Of a stretch of DNA of 64,000 nucleotides, positions 18,739 through 28,715 are shown one piece after another. The notes beneath the pieces were generated by a model. That model worked only from the letters and a program-made list of their open reading frames with translations. It made no database searches and was not told the origin of the DNA. The first letter of the stretch is position 1. Every line of letters starts with the position of its first letter. The DNA is taken from NCBI GenBank assembly GCA_947095585.1, contig OX352761.1:79177267-79241266 (forward strand), given 5' to 3'. Source of the DNA: Nephrocerus scutellatus. Lineage: Eukaryota; Arthropoda; Insecta; Diptera; Pipunculidae. Position numbers and translations under genes: made by a program.

Positions 18739-20030
18739 TTGGGCTGGTACGAAGCACCAGCAACGAACGTTAGCAAAGCTAACAACCAAAAGAGTATAAC
18801 TGGTGAATGCGTCGCCATTAACAATTTGGACACCAACGGGGAAGTGTTCACGATTTCTTTGGCAAAAAAAAACAAAACAAAAAGCACGACAAAAATTACC
18901 GAATTCTCAATCTGCGAGGAGTAGAAGTACCGCTTACCACCAAAAAACTACCTACAATTACCTACTCGCAAGTAGAAGTACCACTCACAACCGAAAAACT
19001 ACCTTCCATCACCTACTCGCAGGTAGAAGAAACCTATTTCCGAGTACCAACTGACTGACCGATGCTGACGTCATGGACAAGGTCCGTAAATTTAACGTTC
19101 GATGGAAACAACAATTCGCTAGAGTTTTTAGAGCGAGTAGAGGAGCTAGCTGAGTGCTATCAACTACCCCTAGATAGTATAGTCGCGAATAATAATATTA
19201 ATTATAATAATATTCGGCGCGACAGAACATTGCGGTCCAAGGCCTAGCTTCTCGCAACCATTTGTGTTGAGCATGTATGTTTTTGCACACAGATGGAAGG
19301 GACCTACAATTTAAGGCCGGATCCGAACGGCGAATTTAGATGCTTTCCGTGACAAGTTATTACTCTCGAAACGTTTGTCACCCATTTGCGAGAGGTGGGA
19401 TACCGTGAAAAAAAACTTTAGGTGTGACTGGGCTCAGCATCCATGCTCATTTCCACTGAGCAACGGCGCCCACAATGCATTATGTAGTATGGTACAGAAA
19501 TAATAAGGAGTACTTAGGTAGTTGGGAGAACTTCAGCAAGGAACTGCGTCGTTTCTTTCTACCTCCACGCTTTGCGAGTCACTCGCTGACCGCATTCGGA
19601 ACCAAACACAAAATATCCGAGAAAATGGCAAGGATTATATGACGTCCATCCAAACACTAATGCGGACAGCGGAACATACCCCAACACGTACCAGCCCGCC
19701 AGACCAAGGGATACTAATGAAGGAATATATTATCCTCATTAATTCCCACCAGATGTACCGCATCCCAGCGAGGTAGGGCATACGCATCACGCACAGTTTC
19801 CTATGCCAATGGCCACCGATGGAACCGCATCAGTCTTTATTAGCTCGTCCACCAGCAACCGATGCATACGACAGTCAGACCTGCTGTTGGACCTGCGGCC
19901 AGCCTGGTCACACCCGCCGAAGTTGCCATCAGAACCGCCAACTGTTCTGCTTGTACTGCGGTACACCTGGCATACAAAGCCGTCATTGTCAGTGCAGGCC
20001 GTCCAATCTCATGAGCCATTAGACGCCTCT
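18739..20030 (+). pseudogene. Gypsy-T copy 1 gag
   Basis: Gag, the particle-forming protein, is recognisable in pieces. The N-terminal domain is lost: about 167 bp present in copy 3 (32881-33047) is missing at 18911. From ATG 19062 the capsid start reads T-F-D-G-N-N-N-S-L-E-F-L-E-R-V-E-E-L, and is then broken by a SINE (19188-19472). Beyond it come F-S-K-E-L-R-R-F-F-L-P and a ~400-bp deletion near 19667. Zinc knuckles follow at 19890-19990: C-W-T-C-G-Q-P-G-H-T-R-R-S-C, then C-L-Y-C-G-T-P-G-I-Q-S-R-H-C, where the His position holds Ile. An in-frame TGA (19056-19058) precedes the ATG. Confidence 0.8.
19188..19472 (-). mobile_element. tRNA-derived SINE in gag, Gypsy-T copy 1
   Basis: Same insertion as in copy 3. 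The tRNA-like head is at the right end (minus strand GCCGTTGCTCAGTGGAAATG), with an internal T-run and an ATT-repeat tail at the left (19190-19215). The right target duplication CAATGCATTA is at 19473-19482; the left one has been lost by a small deletion, and part of the B box is deleted. Confidence 0.8.
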
Positions 20031-20215
20031 ATTAATACCACTCTCAGCCACGCCTCGTACACCCTACCAATAAAATTTTTATGCCGCTCGTACAACGCTG
20101 TCATCGACACCGGTGCCGGAAGATCCTGTATCGGAAAAACCATTCGGCAACTTTGTATCACCCAATATACCCGCCCGAACTATCGCAATGATGTTCGCGC
20201 TGGTGGATAATTCAA
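20031..20215 (+). pseudogene. Gypsy-T copy 1 protease fragment
   Basis: The frame carries A-V-I-D-T-G-A-G-R-S (active site D-T-G-A intact, near 20105) after the zinc knuckles, then N-Y-R-N-D-V-R-A-G-G and a stop near 20208. Immediately after, about 20255, the sequence jumps into RNase H. The rest of protease and all of RT are deleted. Copy 3 keeps 225 bp more here. Confidence 0.8.
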
Positions 20216-20255
20216 CCGTCACCGCACGCCAAGCATAAACACGGAGCAGTCCTTT

Positions 20256-20600
20256 CCCAGAGTATCGACAATCAAGAACGAGTAGTCGCCTATGCCAGCC
20301 GAACTCTTACAGACGCTGAGCGAAACTATTCTGTTACAGAGAGAGAATGTTTAGCAGTGGTATGGGGTATCCGCAAAATGCGACCCTACCTGGAGGGCTA
20401 CCTCTTCCTCGTCCACACAGATCACCAGTCGCTAAAATGGCTACACGGCATAGACAATCCATCTGGACATCTGGCGCGTCAGGCAATCGAACTGCAACAG
20501 TACGACTACGAAATCCGTTACCGAAAAGGCTAAACCAACACCGTAGCAGACGTGTTATCGAGGCACCCGATTGTCGAACCACCAATCAAACTATTACTTC
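20256..20600 (+). pseudogene. Gypsy-T copy 1 RNase H
   Basis: After the deletion junction the frame reads V-L-S-Q-S-I-D-N-Q-E-R-V-V-A-Y-A-S, Y-S-V-T-E-R-E-C-L-A-V (catalytic Glu), L-V-H-T-D-H-Q-S-L-K-W-L (Asp-His) and E-I-R-Y-R-K-G, then TAA where the family has Lys, then T-N-T-V-A-D-V-L-S-R. The first catalytic Asp (T-D-A-S) is lost with the deletion. Copies 2 and 1 share the stop. Confidence 0.85.
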
Positions 20601-20687
20601 CGATTACTGAAACTTGTTCATGGTATCAGGCCAAAACGCAAATGGTAAAATCCAACCCCGAAGAAAATTCCGAATATCAAGTAGTAG

Positions 20688-21614
20688 ATGGAACTCTATA
20701 TCAGCATATTTACAACCCGACCTGCCACACCGAAACTGCTCCGACCGCCTGGAAAGTCTGGGTTCCGAAGACGCTATGCCATCAGATCTTGCTTGATCGC
20801 GAAGACGATTGCCAGAATAGCCAAGACGTACTACTGGCCTGGACTTTTTCGCGACACCGCCCGATTTTTCCGCCAATGCCCCAATTGCATGGAATACAAA
20901 ATGCATATGAATGTCGCCAACTATCCTTGCGAAATCGCCATTTCCGACTTCATCGGCCCACTTCCACGATCGACGAAAGGAAACACCATAATATTGGTAT
21001 TCCATGATAAGTTTTCTAAATGGACAGAAGCTGTAGCTCTCCGAGATGCAACCACCCCCCAATTTAAAGAGCGCATCCTCAGCCGGTATGGATGCCCAAA
21101 AGTCTTAATCACCGACAATGGAACGCAGTATCGGAGTAAACAATTCCAGGAGCTACTAGCACATCTCCAGATCAAACAGCGATTTACACCCCCTTATACA
21201 CCCCAAGCAAACCCGACAGAGCGTATGAAACGTGTCATAAAAACCATGGTTGCCCAATATGTGAAAAAGTACCATAGAACGTGGGACGTGTACCTACAGG
21301 AACTCATGCTGGCCATGAACACAAGTAGCAACGAAATGACCGGGTACTCCGCTGCCTACCTAAACTTCGGCCGTGAACTACGCTTACAGTCTACTCCTAA
21401 TATAGCATTAATCGCTGAACCTGAAACAAAAGAACCCATAAAAATACTAAACGAAGTCCTGAATCTTGTCCGATTCAACCTAGCTAAAGCATTTAGAATA
21501 CAGAAACGCTACTACGACCTCCGTCGCCGACCATGGATTCCTACCATAGGAGAGATGGTATACTACCGCTACCGACCACTCTCTTCGGCAGCACAACAAT
21601 TCGCTGCTAGCTAG
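20688..21614 (+). pseudogene. Gypsy-T copy 1 integrase
   Basis: An open frame of 308 codons. The first ~35 residues are out of frame with the family; the His pair of the zinc domain is lost at a frame break near 20800. From residue 36 it is good integrase: Y-Y-W-P-G-L-F-R-D-T-A, the Cys pair C64/C67, catalytic D87 (I-S-D-F-I-G-P-L-P), D143 (I-T-D-N-G-T-Q-Y) and E178 (N-P-T-E-R-M-K-R), that is DD35E, then the C-terminal Y-Y-D-L-R-R-R-P-W. It ends at S-*-L-A-P-R-Y-I-G-P-Y, a stop just before the SH3-like end. The core residues are intact, but the missing His pair and upstream deletion make activity unlikely. Confidence 0.85.
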
Positions 21615-22560
21615 CACCTAGATATATCGGACCATACCGAATCAAAAAAAAGATTTCACCAGTAATCTTCATCCTAGAAGGAGACCAACAGAAAACAATA
21701 ATCGCCCACATAAAGGATTGCAAGAAAACCAACGACCCACCCGACACCAGCAATACTCATATCGTAGGTATTGACAATCGCACCACAACCGAATCAGTGT
21801 TACACAGGATGTCCAGCCAACAACATCACCTCGCAAAATACACCGAAGCCACCGTAGCACCAGAAACCCATCGACGTACCAAGCCACGTCCCGTGCTAGC
21901 ACCACAGCCAAAGACGACCACCACCCAGCACCACGTCCGGAACCAGATGTGGAAAAAAATGCCACCACCACCCAACTCACCACTCACTCACTCACCAGCA
22001 ACGAGCTAACTCAGCTGTGCAAAATCGTACCCCGAGATGTAAGTACCGCGGCAACCCCCATCCCATTTGTTGAAAGCCGACAGACACTTTCCAAACAACC
22101 ACCACGCTTCCTACCCCCCACTACCGAAGCCCGAAGAAACCGAAGCTCCAGTCAAGATGCCCCCACTACCAAAGCTCAACGAAACAGAAGCTCCAGTCAA
22201 GACCACGATGCCCCCGCAACTCCCGTACCACCGGACCACCACAACCGCCCGAACCGCTACCAAAACTAGGGTCGCACACCTACCGCAGTGCCGCCCATTG
22301 CAATAAAGCAATCGAGCACCCATACGATGTCCAGACGCGAGAATACCAGCGAAGGCAGCTACCAAAGCTTTGCCCACAACCCCAGCTGAAGGTCCAGCAA
22401 AGCCAAACATCAAAGCACCAGCCGAGACACCTACAAAAGCAGAGGCAAAACCATGGGAAGTGGACGACAGCACCCCAACCACCAGCAGTAACAGCATCAC
22501 AAGACCAGAAGTCACCTCAAGCTACAAGCGACCCTTATCCGCATTCACCATCATACACCA
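21615..22560 (+). pseudogene. Gypsy-T copy 1 Pro/Thr-rich pol tail
   Basis: This continues from the integrase end (R-Y-I-G-P-Y-R-I, F-I-L-E-G-D-Q-Q-K-T, I-A-H-I-K-D-C-K-K) into a long low-complexity Pro/Thr/Gln/Lys-rich sequence (A-P-Q-P-K-T-T-T-T-Q-H-H, and at 22370 a 94-codon frame rich in P-A-E-T-P-T-K-A-E-A-K-P). It is interrupted by stops and frame changes. The related young element at 58914-64000 also has a Pro/Ser/Gln-rich tail, so a disordered end seems a lineage trait. No env domain is recognisable. Confidence 0.6.
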
Positions 22561-23600
22561 GACTAACCCTGTAATATTTTCTTGGTCAAGGTTTTTTGTA
22601 GTTGTCCCTGACCATGATCCATTGATTAAAGCATTTGGACTCGCGTCGTTTTAGTTTCGTGTTCGTTTTTTCGCATTGCTTTTTCAATGAATCAGAGAGA
22701 ATTCTGAGAAAATAAATGGAAACCGGCTACAAACGTGACGAATGTGATATATTGTAAATCACATTCCTTCGATTTTTATTTCATTTTGAATTTTAATAAA
22801 GGGCTTAGCCCAACTTATTGCCGTGACACAAGTCATTCAGGGAGTCCTCCCTTGACAATAAGTCTCTATATACAAAAAAAAACCCTGAACCTGAAGAAAT
22901 GTATGAATTCAACAAAGTACTTTATTTACATTTTTTGTAACTCGTTCGGCGATTGGCACCACAGAAACAACGAGAGAGAAATCAAATTGAAATCAATGAA
23001 AAAGTTATTAAATTCTCAAGCACTAACTTTTAATGTAATTAATAGTTAAAAATTCGAAATGAAATACTCGTATCAATGTTGATACGAAAAAATTATGGCA
23101 CCAAAATATTACACATACCTTACAAATTAAGAAATTGTTGCTGTTGATTTGGATGAGTATAATAATGCTGCTGCTATGCTATGCTATGCTGATGGGCCGT
23201 GTAGATGATGATACTATGCTAAAATTGAAACTGCTTAAGCTGTTTGATGTTGCTGCTAGATGATGATAATGTTTATGCTGTTGTTGATATGGATGATGAT
23301 GATGTGATGACGACAATTTCGAGGGTCCCTGTTGATTCTATGCTGAATGTAAAGCTGCTGAAGCTGTTTGTTATTGCTGTATATGTATATGATGAAGATG
23401 CTGAGGATGCTTGACATTTTAGTAGAAATTGCTGCTGTTGCCGTTGCTAAAAGACTCTGCTCTGTGGCTCTGCCAGCTGCCAGCAAACGTCACGTGGCAG
23501 AAAATATATATAGAACTAGCTGCAGCCTGCTGTTGGCTGTATCTAATGGAAATAGTAGGTTGCCATCGGAATTTCGCAAGTACTGAAGAATATGATGATG
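22561..23600 (+). other. Gypsy-T copy 1 3' non-coding region with GAT/GCT repeats
   Basis: No coding. It contains an AT-rich part (22640-23110) and a trinucleotide-rich stretch of GATGAT/GCTGCT (23150-23420), both repeated in copies 2 and 3. It probably includes the start of the LTR, but I could not find a purine tract plus TG start that I trust. Confidence 0.5.
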
Positions 23601-23603
23601 GTT

Positions 23604-23850
23604 CGTGGTTTCGAATCCCAGTAACACCAAACGTTTTTTCACGGTTTCCCACCTCTTGTGAATGGGTGACAAACGTTCCGAGAGTAATAACTTGTCACGG
23701 AAAGCTTCTCAATTCGCCGTTCGGATCCGGCCTTAAATTGTAGGTCCCTTCCATTTGTGTCCGTAGTAATGGCTCTTCGCTGGTAGGCCATCATGCTAAA
23801 CACCTCTGTTTCTACGGAACAATAAATTCGGTCCTGCACGAACCATTCTT
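23604..23850 (+). mobile_element. SINE relative between Gypsy-T copies 1 and 2
   Basis: 5'-truncated: it starts at the B box (GGTTTCGAATCCC), then CACCAAACG, a T-run and the body TTTCCCACCTCTTGTG, AATAACTTGTCACGGAAAGC, GGTCCCTTCCATTTGTG. A different 3' end (to about 23845) follows. Copy 2 has the same insertion, with its B box deleted, at 31895-32128. Confidence 0.7.
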
Positions 23851-23857
23851 TTAGTAT

Positions 23858-24275
23858 ACATTGCTGACGTCACATATCATACGGACAACGACCAGAATAG
23901 TGTGCCTTGCTGACGTCACCGTTTTGATTTGCTGGACGTTCAGTACAAGTGTCCATACGGACAACGACCAGAACAGTATATCTTGCTGAAGTCACAGTTT
24001 TGATTTGCTGGGCGTTCACTACAAGTGTCTATACGGACAACGACCTGAATAGTGTACCTTGCTGACGTCACAGTTTTGATCTGCTGGGCGGTCAGTACAA
24101 GCGTTCAGTGTCCTGCTACGTATGCGTATTAATAGTTGTAATTCTATATTGTATTAAGTATATAAGTATACATATAGTACCGAAGTTGTAGACCTAATTA
24201 AAATAAATAAAAGAACTTTTAATTTGTAACACAGGAAGGAAAAGAGAACCCTGGGTGACCGGCGAGCGTCACCGA
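23858..24275 (+). promoter_or_regulatory. Gypsy-T LTR between copies 1 and 2
   Basis: TGACGTCA at 23865, 23911 and 24063, with TGAAGTCA at 23987; period 76 bp for the last three. A TATATAAG box lies at 24159-24166 and an AT-rich AATAAATAAAAG at about 24200. The end of the LTR and the primer site are deleted: GCGTCACC (24265-24272) runs straight into gag. Confidence 0.75.
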
Positions 24276-24903
24276 AATAGAAATAATAAGGAGTACTTAG
24301 GTAGTTGGGAGAACTTCAGCAAGGAACTGCGTCGTTTCTTTCTACCTCCACGCTTTGCGAGTCACTCGCTGACCGCATTCGGAACCGAACACAAAATATC
24401 CGAGAAAATGGCAAGGATTATATTACGTCCATCCAAGCACTAATGCGGTGGCATGTCACGCTCACCACTGATGAAAAGTTAGATAGAATATATGAGAACC
24501 TCCGACCGGACTATCGTCATTACATCAAGCGAATGGAATTCTCTACACTATCCGACCTTAAGACACTCATCGAAGACTTCGAAAGTCTCACAAATGAACG
24601 ACCGCTCGCTAGACCAGCTCCAAACCCAGTCCGACAGCCGCCATCACGCCCTACCATACCACTATCGTTTCGGGCGTCCGCACCGCTATTTCGACCTGCC
24701 GCACCACCAATGCATCACACCGTACCAACAAACCAACCTGCATATAACTTACCGATTCAGTCCGCCCGACCAGTCATACCGCCCAACCTACGGAGCACCA
24801 TCGAAGTAACACATCAGTACCATGCCCCAGACGTCCGTCCAGCCTACGCAAGCAGCGGAACATACCGCCAACACGTACCGCCCGCCAGACCAATGGATAC
24901 CAA
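24276..24903 (+). pseudogene. Gypsy-T copy 2 gag, N-truncated
   Basis: It begins abruptly at N-N-K-E-Y-L-G-S-W-E-N-F (24283) and continues through F-F-L-P-P-R, then after a frame change L-A-D-R-I-R-N-R-T-Q-N, D-R-I-Y-E-N-L-R-P-D-Y-R-H-Y, and L-I-E-D-F-E-S-L. It ends in a Pro-rich linker (212 codons open from 24305). This is the capsid C-terminal half. It is cut at 24903 by LINE-B; the zinc knuckles resume at 28372. Confidence 0.8.
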
Positions 24904-25034
24904 CCCCTCATATAAACCTACTTCAAATACCCCTTCCTCCTAACACACTGCATCTAATACCCCCTTTCTTGATCCGCTTCTGCCACTTACTGTTAAACTA
25001 TCCCAGCAAACCATAGACACTCCTGAATGTCGGT

Positions 25035-25331
25035 ATGCACTCTCTAGGCTTAGAGAAAAAAAATGTATACGAGAATATACGACTATTTCTTGCTTATCTG
25101 CATGACAAATCTGACTCTGTCTGCTATGAAGGTAAAACCAAAGCAAGTGTCATGGTGTCCATTCAGCAGGAAGGTCTCCCTACAAATCTAACCAGTCTCA
25201 GGAGCATTTACATCAGGTACCACGAGATTTTCAATATGTCACCTAAAAAAAAGGCGTTTTCGGTAACTATGTACATTCTTAAAGAATCTCAACGGAGCCG
25301 CGTTGACCATAGTAAATTTTTTCGTCCCTAA
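25035..25331 (+). other. LINE-B 5' region, possible ORF1 remnant
   Basis: A 98-codon open frame upstream of the endonuclease (L-F-L-A-Y-L-H-D-K-S; Y-H-E-I-F-N-M-S-P-K-K). I recognise no domain and no zinc knuckle. Its position suggests the end of an ORF1-type RNA-binding protein. The related copy 3 frame at 34405 differs by small indels. Confidence 0.35.
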
Positions 25332-25767
25332 TTTACCACCGTTGACAACAATTAAACCACCCTCCCCTACACCTCATCATAACATTCCACTTATCTTTTA
25401 CTACCAGAACGTAAGAGGCCTACGCTCGAAAACCCGTGATGTTCTGCACGAATCTCATGCCCTCCCATTTGATATATATGCCCTGACTGAAACCAATCTA
25501 ATCCCGGACATAAGAAACCAAGAGTTATTCCCTCCTAATTTTAATGTTTTTCGAGATGACGATCTTACCCGCCCTACGTTAGACTCTCCCTGTCGTGGAG
25601 TCTTGCTAGCCATCCACAACGACCTCGACTCGTCTCTCATCGCTATTTCTTCGTCCTCTAAACTTGATTTCGTTTCAATAAAAATAACACTCCCCTGTAG
25701 GTCCCTGTACATTATGTGTTGTTACATTCAACCGGCCCAACCTATCGAATCCTACCAACTTGCTTGA
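25303..25767 (+). pseudogene. LINE-B endonuclease, N-terminal part
   Basis: From F-Y-Y-Q-N-V-R-G-L-R-S-K (catalytic Asn block of EEP endonucleases, about residue 33) through Y-A-L-T-E-T-N-L (catalytic Glu, about residue 60), G-V-L-L-A-I-H-N and Y-I-M-C-C-Y-I-Q-P. A one-base frameshift at about 25763 then separates it from the rest (G-D-F-N and onwards) in the next frame. Copy 3 has the same frameshift, so it was there before the duplication. Confidence 0.85.
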
Positions 25768-28162
25768 CCAAATAATCGACTCATCTGACTCCCTTGATGA
25801 CATCCTTATCTTCGGCGACTTTAATTTGCCTCAACTGCATTGGACTTCATCGGATGATGAATCCTTTTTCATCGCTTCAAATCCCAACTCAACAAAGGAA
25901 TGTCTCTTCGTAGATCGGCTTACAGACTCAAGTCTATGCCAAGTTAGTGGCGTCCCCAACTACATGGGTAGGCAATTAGACCTTATTTTCACAACTGACC
26001 CCATTAACTCCTCTGTCTCGCTATGTCAACTATCCCTATCGACTATTGATAATTTTCACCCCCCTCTTTTCCATTCGTTTTTCCACAACTCTCCACTACA
26101 GTCACCTCATCCCATAGTTCTCACTTCTTACGACTTTCATAAAGCTAATTTCCGCAAAATTAATGACTTTCTTAACAGGTCTTCCTTTAGGTTTGACAAT
26201 CTATCTTTAAATGATGCCATCTCCACTTTCTACAAACAAATATTTAATTCTATATCTCTTTATGTCCCTTTCACACGCCATAAAACCTCATCTACATCTC
26301 CTCCTTGGTATAATCGAAGGCTTCGCTCCTTACGAAACAAGAGAAACAAGTTATGGGCGACTTTCCTTCGAACTTATTATTTTTCTGACTATTCCAACTA
26401 TCTCGGTATTTACCTGCAATTTACCCAGCTTTATAATTCTCTTTATCAGCCCTACCTCAATAATGCACAAGCCAATCTAATAAATGACCCTAAGTCGTTT
26501 TTTCAATTCGTCAACTATAAAAGAAAGTCTGACGGCTACCCTCCATCACTCTCTTACAATAATACATCATCAACCGATCCGCATATCATTGCCAATTTTT
26601 TTGCTACCTTTTTCAAAAAATCTTTCGTCGACAACTCCTTCGTACCGGACCCCTCCTATTTCAATTACCTACTCAACTTCTCCAATGGCCCCTTTCTCTC
26701 CAAAACTGTTGACCCTACTGTTATCGAAAATAAGTTACAAAAACTTATTGATGAATACTCACCCGGCCCAGATGGCATCCCCGCTATATTTCTTAAAAAA
26801 TGTTCTTCCAGCATCTCCCTTCCACTTTCTCACCTCTTTTGCCTATCCCTTTCACAAGCAGAATTTCCTCAGATCTGGAAGACCTCTTTCATAACCCCGA
26901 TACACAAAAAAGGATCAAAGAATGATGTAACTAATTATCGCCCCATTGCTAAACTTTCCCATATACCCAAACTCTTCGAAAGTATTTTATACGAAGCCTT
27001 AAGTTTCCACTGCAAGTCTCTTATCTCTCCCAGCCAACATGGCTTTCTGAAAGGTAGATCAACCACCACTAATCTTGTTGAATTCATCTCCTCCGCCCTT
27101 TCAGCCTTAGAGAGTGGCAACGAAGTCGACGTTGTTGCAACTGACTTCAGTAAGGCTTTTGATAAGATATCTCATCAACTAATCCTCTTTAAATTGTCTT
27201 CCCTTGGCTTTGAACCCATATTGTTAAAATGGATATCTTCATATCTGGAAAACCGTCTTTATAGTGTTCGCTTCAGGTCCGTCTTATCGTCCACATTTTT
27301 GGCAACCTCAGGGGTCCCACAAGGCAGCCAACTAGGCCCCCTTCTTTTCATTTTGACTATAAATGATCTCGATAGCGTCATCAAACATTCCGCCATCTCA
27401 ATTTACGCTGACGATACCAAGTTCTTCAAACCCATTTCTTCCCCACAAGACTCCTATCTCCTTCAACAAGACCTAGACAATTTTTCCACATGGTGCCTAA
27501 AAAATTGCTTGGATCTCAATATCTCCAAATGCCAATCTATTACCCTATCACGTAAGTGCAACAAGCCCCCTCCCAGACATTACCTTCTCCACGGTCAACC
27601 CATATCCCGCGTGAAATCTTTTCGAGACCTCGGCATATTGTGCGACTCGGAACTAAACTTCCGTTCTCATATTGGTGAAATAATTCTCAAAGCCAACTCA
27701 TCACTTGGCTTCGTCAAACGGTGGTCCAAAGAATCTTCCAACCCTTACGTGACCAGATCCCTCTACATTACATTTGTCCGTCCCCTCCTCGAGTACGCTA
27801 GTCAAGCGTGGTCCCCATATCATCAAGTTCATGTGTCTAGAATCGAGAGTATCCAACGTCGATTTCTCCGTTTTGCTCTTCGAGGGCTACCTTGGGACAA
27901 TCATCTTATACTGCCTCCCTACCAAGACCGCCTCAACCTCATAAGCTTGAAAACCCTAGAAGAACGTAGAGACATAGCTGACATTCTTTTCATACTTCGT
28001 CTCCTCTCAGGCTCCGTCGATTGCGCGTCTCTACACAATTCAATTTTCTTTAATACTAACCCCCGTAATCTACGTGGCCGCCTCTCTTCTATCTACCGAC
28101 ACACCGCACTATGTACGGCTCCAACGAACCAATTTCCCGTATGCTGCGTAAGGTTAACTTAA
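25760..28162 (+). CDS. LINE-B endonuclease C-terminus plus reverse transcriptase
   Basis: An 800-codon open frame. Residues 1-100 finish the endonuclease (I-F-G-D-F-N at 17-22; D-N-F-H-P-P-L at 97-103 in place of the usual S-D-H). RT spans about 325-640: S-P-G-P-D-G-I-P at 334-341, P-I-H-K-K-G at 380-385, H-G-F-L-K-G-R-S at 427-434, D-F-S-K-A-F-D at 462-468, G-V-P-Q-G at 518-522 and the catalytic Y-A-D-D at 549-552. A thumb/connection region rich in P-Y-H-Q-V-H follows. RT catalytic residues are intact, but translation needs the upstream frameshift to be bypassed, and the last 30 codons drift from copy 3. Probably inactive in practice. Confidence 0.85.
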   Translation: MLDQIIDSSDSLDDILIFGDFNLPQLHWTSSDDESFFIASNPNSTKECLFVDRLTDSSLCQVSGVPNYMGRQLDLIFTTDPINSSVSLCQLSLSTIDNFHPPLFHSFFHNSPLQSPHPIVLTSYDFHKANFRKINDFLNRSSFRFDNLSLNDAISTFYKQIFNSISLYVPFTRHKTSSTSPPWYNRRLRSLRNKRNKLWATFLRTYYFSDYSNYLGIYLQFTQLYNSLYQPYLNNAQANLINDPKSFFQFVNYKRKSDGYPPSLSYNNTSSTDPHIIANFFATFFKKSFVDNSFVPDPSYFNYLLNFSNGPFLSKTVDPTVIENKLQKLIDEYSPGPDGIPAIFLKKCSSSISLPLSHLFCLSLSQAEFPQIWKTSFITPIHKKGSKNDVTNYRPIAKLSHIPKLFESILYEALSFHCKSLISPSQHGFLKGRSTTTNLVEFISSALSALESGNEVDVVATDFSKAFDKISHQLILFKLSSLGFEPILLKWISSYLENRLYSVRFRSVLSSTFLATSGVPQGSQLGPLLFILTINDLDSVIKHSAISIYADDTKFFKPISSPQDSYLLQQDLDNFSTWCLKNCLDLNISKCQSITLSRKCNKPPPRHYLLHGQPISRVKSFRDLGILCDSELNFRSHIGEIILKANSSLGFVKRWSKESSNPYVTRSLYITFVRPLLEYASQAWSPYHQVHVSRIESIQRRFLRFALRGLPWDNHLILPPYQDRLNLISLKTLEERRDIADILFILRLLSGSVDCASLHNSIFFNTNPRNLRGRLSSIYRHTALCTAPTNQFPVCCVRLT

Positions 28163-28341
28163 ACCTTACCGTTTTCGATTTTAACCGCAGCACTCCCTGC
28201 CTTAAACTTGATCTCCTCAGCCATCCCCCCTAGCTTTATATGTTAGCTATAAGTCTAAGTTTTTAGTCTTAGTTTTAAGTCTTAGTTTTAAGTTCTCAAT
28301 CATGTTAGCATTAGGTTTTAGCTTGTAATAAGCCGAATAAA

Positions 28342-28359
28342 TGGGGGCAATTGCCCCCA
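28342..28359. repeat. Perfect 18-bp palindrome at LINE-B 3' end
   Basis: TGGGGGCAATTGCCCCCA reads the same on both strands and is followed only by CCAAAATTAAAT before gag resumes. As RNA it would form a stem at the end of the LINE transcript. Confidence 0.95.
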
Positions 28360-28371
28360 CCAAAATTAAAT

Positions 28372-28715
28372 CAGTCTTTATTAGCTCGTCCACCAGCAAC
28401 CGATGCATACGACAGTCAGACCTGCTGTTGGACCTGCGGCCAGCCTGGTCACACCCGCCGAAGTTGCCATCAGAACCGCCAACTGTTCTGCTTGTACTGC
28501 GGTACACCTGGCATACAAAGCCGTCATTGTCAGTGCTGGCCGTCCAATCTCATGAGCCATTAGACGCCCCTATTAATACCACTCTCAGCCACGCCTCGTA
28601 CACCCTACCAATAAGATTTTTATGCCGCTCGTACAACGCTGTCATCGACACCGGTGCCGGAAGATCCTGTATCGGAAAAACCATTCGGCAACTTTGTATC
28701 ACCCAATATCACCGC
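28372..28715 (+). pseudogene. Gypsy-T copy 2 gag zinc knuckles and protease start
   Basis: Same knuckles as copy 1 (second one with Ile for His), stop at 28563, then in another frame V-I-D-T-G-A-G-R-S-C. The protease is cut at about 28710, where CACCCAATA is joined to TCACCGCTGACCAGATTATTG, so the RT is deleted again but at a slightly different left breakpoint from copy 3. Confidence 0.8.

Larger units (their letters stand above)
24904..28371 (+). mobile_element. LINE-B (CR1/Jockey-type), inserted in gag of Gypsy-T copy 2
   Basis: 3.47 kb from CCCCTCATATAAACC to the end ATTAAAT. It encodes an endonuclease-RT protein in two frames and ends with a perfect 18-bp palindrome 12 bases before its 3' end. 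A second copy in Gypsy-T copy 3 (34274-37750) lies at the identical place and is almost identical, so the pair arose by duplication of the whole region. Relative to copy 1 the insertion replaces 114 bp of gag (19717-19830), and no target duplication is visible. Confidence 0.85.

Noticed and set aside
20604..21062. 152-codon minus-strand frame
   Set aside because: Shadow of the integrase coding strand; no recognisable motif.
22111..22515. 134-codon minus-strand frame (and its twin at 40061-40465)
   Set aside because: Antisense of the Pro/Thr-rich tail; Gly/Val/Ala richness is the mirror of Pro/Thr codons, with no domain.
23256..23486. Low-complexity frame rich in Ile/Asn
   Set aside because: Product of the GAT/ATC trinucleotide repeats in the Gypsy-T 3' region.
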